Part shown: one piece after another, positions 1-5,989 of the stretch
How the letters are laid out: the number at the start of each line of letters is the position of its first letter
Position numbering within the stretch: the stretch's first letter is position 1
DNA from: Magnetococcales bacterium
Lineage (GTDB): Bacteria; Pseudomonadota; Magnetococcia; Magnetococcales; Magnetaquicoccaceae
Direction: 5' to 3'
Assembly: GCA_015229095.1 (NCBI GenBank)
Contig: JADGCE010000080.1
Span: 1 to 12,062, forward strand
DNA length: 12,062 nt
The notes under the pieces: generated by a model
What the model was told of the DNA's origin: nothing
Seen by the model: the letters and a program-made list of their open reading frames with translations, nothing else
The model's database searches: none
Made by a program: the position numbers and the translations under genes

Positions 1-147
1 AGGGTGCAGAGTCAGCTGTTCCGGCCATGCTACCCCGTCGACAAAGGGAATGCCACCGTTTTTTCTTGCCGGACCAGAAAGCGCAGAAGATTCAACAAAC
101 CGTTGGAAGCCGGATCCTCGCAACGCCCGCCACGATGATTGACCCAC
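1..147 (-). CDS. Possible start of a further gene downstream of the HlyD adaptor, cut by the left edge (unconfirmed)
   Basis: After the adaptor's double stop (TAATAA, 155-150) one minus-strand frame stays open from a GTG at 147-145 to the window edge, 49 codons. The predicted peptide ends in a reasonable-looking stretch (GGIPFVDGVAWPEQLTLHP). A GGGAG about 11 bases upstream of the GTG is a weak ribosome binding site. The adaptor's own frame is also open after TAATAA for about 39 codons, to a TAG near 32, with no ATG and a higher third-position GC. Plus-strand frame 1 is open from base 1 to a TGA at 136-138. The stretch is too short to choose between these. I recognise no domain and see no terminator hairpin here. 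It could equally be non-coding spacer or a gene remnant. Confidence 0.18.
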   Translation of the reverse strand, partial: MGQSSWRALRGSGFQRFVESSALSGPARKNGGIPFVDGVAWPEQLTLHP

Positions 148-152
148 CGTTA

Positions 153-1556
153 TTACCGCTCCCGGAATGCCTGATCTATGGAAGAATAAATGGGTTTTAA
201 CAGATATTCCATCAGAGTCTTGGCCCCTGTGTGAATATCTGCCTGCACCACCATGCCCGGCAACACCGCGTTGACCGCAGGCTGCTTGCCCACATAATTT
301 TGATGCAGACGAACCACCCCCTTGTAATAGGGCTCCTTGCCATCAGGCTCCTGAAAGGTGGTCGGTGAGATGGACTCCAGAGTCCCCTCAATCCCCCCGT
401 AGCGGGAAAAATCATAGGCGGTGACGTTGACCGTCACGCGCTGGCCCACCGCCAGATGGCCCACATCCAGAGGGCGGATGCGCGCCTCCAAATAACGCAC
501 CGGGCCAATGGGAACAATTTCGGCAATGGCAGCACCCGGCCCCAAAACACCCCGTACCGTTTTGACAGGCATATCCTGAATGATGCCATGCACCGGGGAG
601 CGCACTTCCAAACGGGCCACCCGGTCGCTGGCCTGGACGATACCCTCGGTCACCTTGCCCAGATCCGCCGTCACCTTGCTCAACTCTCCCAGGGCTTTTT
701 CCCGCAACTCCCCCTCCCGTTTGGCCAACTCCAACAGCGTCTCCCGCTGCTCCGTCTCTGCCTTGACCTGCAGATCCCGGTTGCGTTGGTATTCCAACTC
801 GGCTTCGTTGAGTTGCTGTTCCGCGCGCACCACCTCCTGTCGGGAGGCGGCCCCCTTGCGCAACGCATTTTCATGGGCGGCCTTCTCCTCCCTGGCCAGA
901 CGCAGGCGGGTCTGCAAGAAGGTGGCCTGTGCCTGCAACTGTTTTTTTTCCGTGGCATGCCCCTCGGCCTGGGCATTCAACAGGGCACGTTGGCTCTCCC
1001 TGGCCTGGTACTGTGCCTCCAGCAGATGCTGCTGGCTTTTGATGACAGCCGCAAATTCATCCCCCACCCGGCCAAAATCGACCGATTGCCCAGGCGTCGT
1101 TTCATCCAGAAACGCCCGCAACCGCATCTGCCATGCCAACAAGGCGGCCTGTTCCGCGCGCATCTGCTGCAACGCCGTCAACGCCCCCTGGGCATCCAGA
1201 CGAACCAGCACCTGGCCAGGATGGACGATATCCCGTTCATGCACCAAAATTTCCTGGACAATACCCCCTTCCAAATGCTGAATGCGCTGCACCGGAGTGG
1301 CCGATATCACCTGACCAGGGGCATGCGCCATCTCGTCGATGGTAAAATAACTGGCCCAGACAATAAAAAAAATCACCCCCAAAGAGACCAGCAACAGGGC
1401 GATGCGCACCAAACCCGACAAACCGGACTCCTCGAACAACACCGATTGGGCCAGATAATGGTTGCGTTGCTGGGTGGCCCAGTGCGCAACATCGGGAGGT
1501 GGCGCGGCCAAGGCATTGCCAGGCACTCCCCCCGGAATCTGCTGTTTCGTGGTCAC
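153..1556 (-). CDS. HlyD-family type I secretion periplasmic adaptor (membrane fusion protein)
   Basis: This 467-residue protein is the inner-membrane/periplasmic adaptor that links a type I ABC exporter to an outer-membrane TolC-like channel. A short cytoplasmic tail is followed by one membrane helix at about 49-71. A first lipoyl-like half follows at about 80-121 (HLEGGIVQEILV, then HPGQVLVRLD). A long charged, Gln/Glu/Ala-rich coiled coil spans about 125-312. The second lipoyl half begins at RSPVHGIIQ (319-327), and a beta-barrel region extends to the typical HlyD C-terminus (PGMVVQADIHTG, then the LMEYLLKPIY helix). Length and order match the HlyD/LapC/PrtE family. The start is GTG at 1556-1554, overlapping the upstream ABC gene's stop as GTGA. 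An AAGGAG at 1567-1562, five bases before it, lies inside the end of the ABC gene. It is the last confident gene of the operon. The substrate is unknown. Confidence 0.95.
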   Translation of the reverse strand: MTTKQQIPGGVPGNALAAPPPDVAHWATQQRNHYLAQSVLFEESGLSGLVRIALLLVSLGVIFFIVWASYFTIDEMAHAPGQVISATPVQRIQHLEGGIVQEILVHERDIVHPGQVLVRLDAQGALTALQQMRAEQAALLAWQMRLRAFLDETTPGQSVDFGRVGDEFAAVIKSQQHLLEAQYQARESQRALLNAQAEGHATEKKQLQAQATFLQTRLRLAREEKAAHENALRKGAASRQEVVRAEQQLNEAELEYQRNRDLQVKAETEQRETLLELAKREGELREKALGELSKVTADLGKVTEGIVQASDRVARLEVRSPVHGIIQDMPVKTVRGVLGPGAAIAEIVPIGPVRYLEARIRPLDVGHLAVGQRVTVNVTAYDFSRYGGIEGTLESISPTTFQEPDGKEPYYKGVVRLHQNYVGKQPAVNAVLPGMVVQADIHTGAKTLMEYLLKPIYSSIDQAFRER

Positions 1557-3787
1557 GCCGGCTCCTTTACAATCTGGGGCAACACCTCCGCAGCTGGACC
1601 AGCCAGGCGCAACATGCCCCGTTCAAAATAAAAAATGCGATCGGCCAGGCGCATATGGCTGGGGCGATGGGTCACGATGAGCAGGGTCTGACGCCCCCGC
1701 AACTGGCGCACCCGCTCCATGAAGGCCAGATCCGCCTCGCGATCCAAATGGCTGGTGGGTTCATCCAGCAATAAAAGGCCACCACTCTGCACGTGCGTCT
1801 CCTCCCGTGCCGCCTTGAGATAGAGACGCGCCAGGGAAATTTTTTGGATAAAGGCAGCGGATACGGCATGCCGTGCCATCCCACCGGGGGAACAGGAATC
1901 CCCCACCCAGCTCTGATATCCCTCCGGCAAGGCCAGGATGGCGTCATGCACCATGGCCCGGCGACAGGCCTCCTCCAACGCCTGATCCGAGGCCAATGGG
2001 TGACAAAAGCGCAGATTTTGCGCAATGCTGCCATGATAGAGGGTGGCGGACTGGGGCATATAACCCACGGCATGCCGCAAAGAGAGGGGGGGGATGCGGC
2101 GAATGTCGGTACCATCCACCCGAATGGAACCGGCCTGCGGCGCATAGAGACCAAGCAACAGCTTCAGTATCGTGGATTTGCCCGACCCGTTGGGCCCCAC
2201 AATGGCCACCGTCTCCCCGGCCTTGATCTCGAACGAGACCCCCGCCAAAGCGGGCTCGGCCTCTGGACTGTAGCGTATACTCACCCCGGCAAAAGAGATG
2301 TGACCCTGGACAAAACGGGGCGCATCCGGCATGGCAAACTCTTCCCGCTCCGGAAGGGCGTTCATCAGCAGATTGATCTGCTGCACATTGTAACGCAGCC
2401 GTTGCAGACGGGAAATGGCGAGAAAGGCGCTTTGTATCGGGGACAACACTTTCCAGACCAGAATCATGATGGCCACCAGGGCCCCCCCACTCATCTCTCC
2501 TGCCAACACCCGAAAAACACTGGCGGCGATGGTCATCACGCCGGCTGTGACAACCAGCAACTGGGAGAGGGTTTGCACCCCGATATTGATGCGCTCCATG
2601 GTGCGATTGGCCTGGGCGGCCTGGGCCGAGAGGGCCTGAAACCGCTCCAGCCAGATGCGTTCGGCGTTGCAATAACGGATGGCCGCCATCTTGTTCAGGC
2701 ATTCCATGGCAAAGGCCTGTTTTCTGCTGTTGGCCAAACGGCTGCGATGTTCATCCCGGCCAACCAGGGGCTGCACCAGATACCACAGGAGCAAAAACAG
2801 GCCCATGGTGACCAGGGGAATCAAGACCAACATCCCTCCCAAATAGGCGATCATCAACAGCAAGATCAAGGAGAACGGCATGTCAAACAGCAGCATGGCG
2901 ACGGGCGTGGTCAAAAAGGCCCGCAGCGAATCAAACTCCTTGAAACGGCTCATTTGCACCCCCACCGGTGACCGCTCGGTAAAGGGGATTGGCAGGGAGA
3001 GCACCCGCAGAAAGCTGGCACAACCGATGATGCCATCCATGCGTGCCCCCACATAAACAGCCATGTTGGCACGCATTTTACGCAGCAACCAATCGAACAG
3101 CAACGCCACGCTCACCCCCACCAGCAGATGGCGCAGGGTCTCGATGGAGCCACTGCCCAACACCCGGTCATAGACGGTCATCACAAAGAGAGGAAAAAGA
3201 ATCTGCAACACGGTGATGAACAGGGTGAGCAGGAGAAGATGGCCAACGAGTTGGCGGAACCGCTGGATGACCAGAGCAAACCAACCACTGCGCAGTTGTT
3301 GCGCACTGTGCTCCTCCAAGTCGAGGGGTTCAAAAAAACAGGCCATGCCCCGTTCTTTGTGGGAGTGCGGTGGGCCCACCTGGCCCGTCGCAGCGTTGAA
3401 AACCACCCGGGTGTGGGATGAATCCCGCAACACCAGCAACACCCCCTGGGATTCTGACAAAAACAGACAGGGCAACCGTCCGGGATGGATCTCAGCCAGG
3501 GTCAACGACTCGGTATAACTTGTAAAAGAGAGCCGTGCCAGGGTATCCCGCAGGCCCAGCAGATCCAGAGGATCACGACCAAACGGCAGGGCCTCCGCCA
3601 CCCCCCGCCAGTCACCCCGATAGCCCAGAGCCACCAGCAACGGCACCAGGAGCGCCCCGAACAGCCCGTCGTGGTGCGCGTGCAACAACTGCCCGCGCAG
3701 GGCCTGCTCCGGCTGCAACCGTTGGGCCATCTCCAGCCACTCCTGGCTGGGTGGCGCGCTGCCATGCTGCCGAGGGCGGGCCATCAT
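1553..3787 (-). CDS. Type I secretion ABC transporter (permease-ATPase) with C39-like N-domain and abnormal signature motif
   Basis: This 744-residue inner-membrane ABC exporter half-transporter has the LapB/HlyB-like layout. Residues about 25-150 resemble a C39 peptidase-like accessory domain; a His-His-Asp sits where the catalytic Cys would be expected, so it is probably non-proteolytic. The membrane domain is at about 170-460. The ATPase domain is at about 493-735, with A-loop Tyr506, Walker A GPNGSGKST (531-539), Gln579, Walker B LLLLDEP (671-677, Glu676) and H-loop His707. The signature is abnormal: aligning back from ISLAR, LSGGQ becomes VSAAF (642-646). Seven extra residues sit just before it (in 631-641, containing SPGGM), and about nine extra precede Walker B (655-670). 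The start ATG overlaps the preceding ABC stop (ATGA, 3787-3784); a second ATG follows immediately. It probably pairs with the upstream ABC protein as a heterodimer and works with the HlyD adaptor. The family is certain; whether it hydrolyses ATP is not. Confidence 0.93.
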   Translation of the reverse strand: MMARPRQHGSAPPSQEWLEMAQRLQPEQALRGQLLHAHHDGLFGALLVPLLVALGYRGDWRGVAEALPFGRDPLDLLGLRDTLARLSFTSYTESLTLAEIHPGRLPCLFLSESQGVLLVLRDSSHTRVVFNAATGQVGPPHSHKERGMACFFEPLDLEEHSAQQLRSGWFALVIQRFRQLVGHLLLLTLFITVLQILFPLFVMTVYDRVLGSGSIETLRHLLVGVSVALLFDWLLRKMRANMAVYVGARMDGIIGCASFLRVLSLPIPFTERSPVGVQMSRFKEFDSLRAFLTTPVAMLLFDMPFSLILLLMIAYLGGMLVLIPLVTMGLFLLLWYLVQPLVGRDEHRSRLANSRKQAFAMECLNKMAAIRYCNAERIWLERFQALSAQAAQANRTMERINIGVQTLSQLLVVTAGVMTIAASVFRVLAGEMSGGALVAIMILVWKVLSPIQSAFLAISRLQRLRYNVQQINLLMNALPEREEFAMPDAPRFVQGHISFAGVSIRYSPEAEPALAGVSFEIKAGETVAIVGPNGSGKSTILKLLLGLYAPQAGSIRVDGTDIRRIPPLSLRHAVGYMPQSATLYHGSIAQNLRFCHPLASDQALEEACRRAMVHDAILALPEGYQSWVGDSCSPGGMARHAVSAAFIQKISLARLYLKAAREETHVQSGGLLLLDEPTSHLDREADLAFMERVRQLRGRQTLLIVTHRPSHMRLADRIFYFERGMLRLAGPAAEVLPQIVKEPA

Positions 3788-5571
3788 GCACCGGCGGGGG
3801 AAGCAGGGGCCACCAGGGCGGGTGGCGTCGTGTTGCGGGAGAGGCTGCTGTCGGGAGTCCGCTGCAGAGGTGTCAGGCGCCCCTGGTGCAGCTCAAAAAC
3901 CCGATCGGCCAACCGCAGCAAAGAGGGGCGATGGCTGACGATGATCAGGGTGGCCTGGCCGCGCAAATCCTGTAAAATCTGGCGCACCAGCTCATCACCA
4001 TTGCCGTCGATGGCCATATTGGCCTCGTCAAACAGCACAAAGCGGGGTGGAGTCACCAACGCCCTGGCGATGACGATCCGCTGTTTGATACCCCGTGGAA
4101 TGCTCTCATTACTCCCCTCCTCCACCAGGGTGTCATAACCTTTAGGCTGGGATAAAATAAACGGCTCCAGACCCAGACGACGGGCAGAGGCCATGGCCGC
4201 TGCCCGATATTCTTCACGAAAGGTGTGCAAATTTTCCAGAATGGTACCCCGGAACAGCACCCCCTCCTGCGGCAGATAGGTCAGGTCGGCGGGTCGTTGT
4301 CGGGTCGGCGCCACTCCATCCACCCGCACGGCACCGCTGGTCGGGGCGACAAACCCCAAAATCAGCTCCATCAACAGGGTCTTGCCACTGCCATTGGCAC
4401 CGATGATGCCAACCGTCTCCCCCGGAGCCACATCCAGGGAGAGGCCATTCAGAATATTTTTATTGTCCGCCCCGCAAAAGACCACCTGCTCCAGTACAAT
4501 CCGACCCTCTCCATCGGCAACCGTTGCCCCCTCCTGTTCCTGCACCGTTTCGCCCGACCCGACCGGGGCAAAGAGCCGGATCACATGTTCCCGGGCGATG
4601 CGGATGGATTGAAATTTGGCCCAAATGCCCACCGCCATTTGCAGCGGTTGCAGGGCACGCCCGGAGAGCATGGAACAGGCGACCAGGCCGCCGATGGTCA
4701 ACTGTTGATCGATCACCAGAATGCTGCCAAACGTGACCACGGCGATGCTGGCCAACTGGGAAAAAAACAACCCAATATTCTGCGCATCCGCACCATGCAG
4801 GCCGATCTCCTGCGCTGTGCCGGCGGCGGCGACCACCAACCCTTCATGGCGGCGCGCCATGAAGGCCTCCAGGGAAAAGGCCTTGACCGAATGGATGCCG
4901 TTCAGGGTTTCGATCATAAAATCGCTTCTTTTTTCCTCGTTTTCATAACCTTCCCGGCTTTTCTGGCAGATACGCACCTGGAAATACCAGGCGAACAGCA
5001 CAAACAGCACCAGCAGAAGGATGGGCACCCAGACCAGCAAGCCCGCCAAATGGTAGACCAGCAGCAGAAAAAGCAGGGCAAAGGGCAACTCCAGCACCAC
5101 CAGAGCGGCCTGGCCGGCATAAAACTCCTTCAGGGTCTGAATGGCTTGCAACCGTTCCAGATGCACACCCGCTCCGCTCTGTGCAAAAAGGGAAAACGGG
5201 AGAGTCAACAGACGCTCCATGGCTGCACAACTGGCCCCATGCTCAAACCGTGCGCCGATCCAACCGCTGATATAGGAGCGACCCATGCGCAACAATGACT
5301 CCAGCAGGGTGACAACAAAGAGGCCCACCAACAACCATTCCAGGGTACTGAAAGCAGCAAAGCGGAGGACGCGGTCATAAATCTGCAGCAAAACCAGGGG
5401 CAGGCCCAACGACAGCAGGTTGATCATCAGGGAGATCAGCAGCAGTTCTGCCAGATAGGGTTTGACGACGGAAAAAAGGGTCAGCCGGGCCCAGCCATGC
5501 GTGTTGGCAGACAAAGGATCTGTGCGCAGGGCAGCACCCACAGCTGGAATGCCTGTTTCCGTGTCAGTCAT
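3784..5571 (-). CDS. Type I secretion ABC transporter (permease-ATPase), short form, degenerate signature and A-loop
   Basis: This 595-residue inner-membrane ABC exporter half-transporter is a paralogue of its downstream neighbour and lacks the C39-like N-domain. The membrane domain is at about 30-330. The ATPase domain is at about 357-570, with Walker A GANGSGKT (391-398), Gln435, Walker B FVLFDE (511-516) followed by Ala instead of the usual Pro, and H-loop His547. The signature is IPRGI (491-495) instead of LSGGQ, so the Ser that contacts ATP is Pro, followed by normal-looking KQRIVIARAL. The A-loop aromatic is missing (Cys366-Gly367 where Tyr is usual). The C-terminal tail of about 25 residues is rich in Pro, Ser, Thr and Ala. 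The start ATG overlaps the response-regulator stop by eight bases (ATGACTGA, 5571-5564). There is no strong ribosome binding site, which suggests translational coupling. Its position next to a second ABC gene suggests a heterodimeric type I exporter. Confidence 0.93.
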   Translation of the reverse strand: MTDTETGIPAVGAALRTDPLSANTHGWARLTLFSVVKPYLAELLLISLMINLLSLGLPLVLLQIYDRVLRFAAFSTLEWLLVGLFVVTLLESLLRMGRSYISGWIGARFEHGASCAAMERLLTLPFSLFAQSGAGVHLERLQAIQTLKEFYAGQAALVVLELPFALLFLLLVYHLAGLLVWVPILLLVLFVLFAWYFQVRICQKSREGYENEEKRSDFMIETLNGIHSVKAFSLEAFMARRHEGLVVAAAGTAQEIGLHGADAQNIGLFFSQLASIAVVTFGSILVIDQQLTIGGLVACSMLSGRALQPLQMAVGIWAKFQSIRIAREHVIRLFAPVGSGETVQEQEGATVADGEGRIVLEQVVFCGADNKNILNGLSLDVAPGETVGIIGANGSGKTLLMELILGFVAPTSGAVRVDGVAPTRQRPADLTYLPQEGVLFRGTILENLHTFREEYRAAAMASARRLGLEPFILSQPKGYDTLVEEGSNESIPRGIKQRIVIARALVTPPRFVLFDEANMAIDGNGDELVRQILQDLRGQATLIIVSHRPSLLRLADRVFELHQGRLTPLQRTPDSSLSRNTTPPALVAPASPAGA

Positions 5572-5989
5572 GTGTTGCCGCGATTTGCTGGGTTGTCAGA
5601 ACACCCATCTCCACAAGCTTGGCCAACAGGCGCGGTTGAGTCACGGGCTTGATCAAATAATCGGTACAATAGCCGTGAAAAAAGGCTTTCAAAGCCTCTC
5701 CCGGATCCCCCAAAGCGGTCACCATGAGGATGGCGGACTCCAGGGGACCATCCTGGCGCTGCTGATGTTCCAGTTGCCGCATCTGGCGCAAGGTTTCCTG
5801 ACCATCCATGTGCGGCATCATGATATCCAGCAACACCAACCGATACGGTTCCCCCTCCTCCAAAGCGTTTTTGAACAGCTCCAACCCCTCCATGCCGTTG
5901 GCCCCGGTGTCACAACGACCATACGGTTTCAGAATACCTTGAAGCAATTTCCTGTTTTCCCACAAATCATCAACAATCAACATTTTCAT
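5564..5989 (-). CDS. Single-domain response regulator (receiver only, CheY-like)
   Basis: This 141-residue protein is a stand-alone phospho-receiver. It keeps the acidic pair Asp7-Asp8 (LIVDD), phosphoacceptor Asp55 (LLDIMMP), switch Thr91 (VTALG) and Lys114 (IKPV). About 25 residues follow the receiver, too few for a DNA-binding or enzymatic output domain, so any output must be by protein contact or phosphotransfer. The ATG overlaps the kinase stop by four bases (ATGA). AAGGA lies eight bases upstream, inside the kinase gene. The gene also overlaps the following ABC gene by eight bases. It is thus locked between a hybrid kinase and a secretion system, and the kinase is its likely partner. 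I infer, but cannot see, that it transmits the signal to the transporter or to another regulator. Confidence 0.93.
   Translation of the reverse strand: MKMLIVDDLWENRKLLQGILKPYGRCDTGANGMEGLELFKNALEEGEPYRLVLLDIMMPHMDGQETLRQMRQLEHQQRQDGPLESAILMVTALGDPGEALKAFFHGYCTDYLIKPVTQPRLLAKLVEMGVLTTQQIAATHD

Noticed and set aside
456..1631. Long plus-strand open frame opposite the adaptor gene
   Set aside because: It is antisense to a clear HlyD-family gene, has an unlikely His/Gln/Leu-rich composition and shows no domain. It is a by-product of GC-rich codon use.
1850..1897. Frameshift or pseudogene explanation for the strange signature region of the C39-like ABC protein
   Set aside because: The frame is continuous, and ISLAR and LLLLDEPTSHLD follow normally. 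The second ABC protein also lacks LSGGQ, so the change looks like divergence rather than decay.
1793..2971. Plus-strand open frame of about 390 codons opposite the C39-like ABC gene
   Set aside because: It is antisense to an intact ABC transporter, has a Gln/His/Gly-rich composition and has no recognisable motif.
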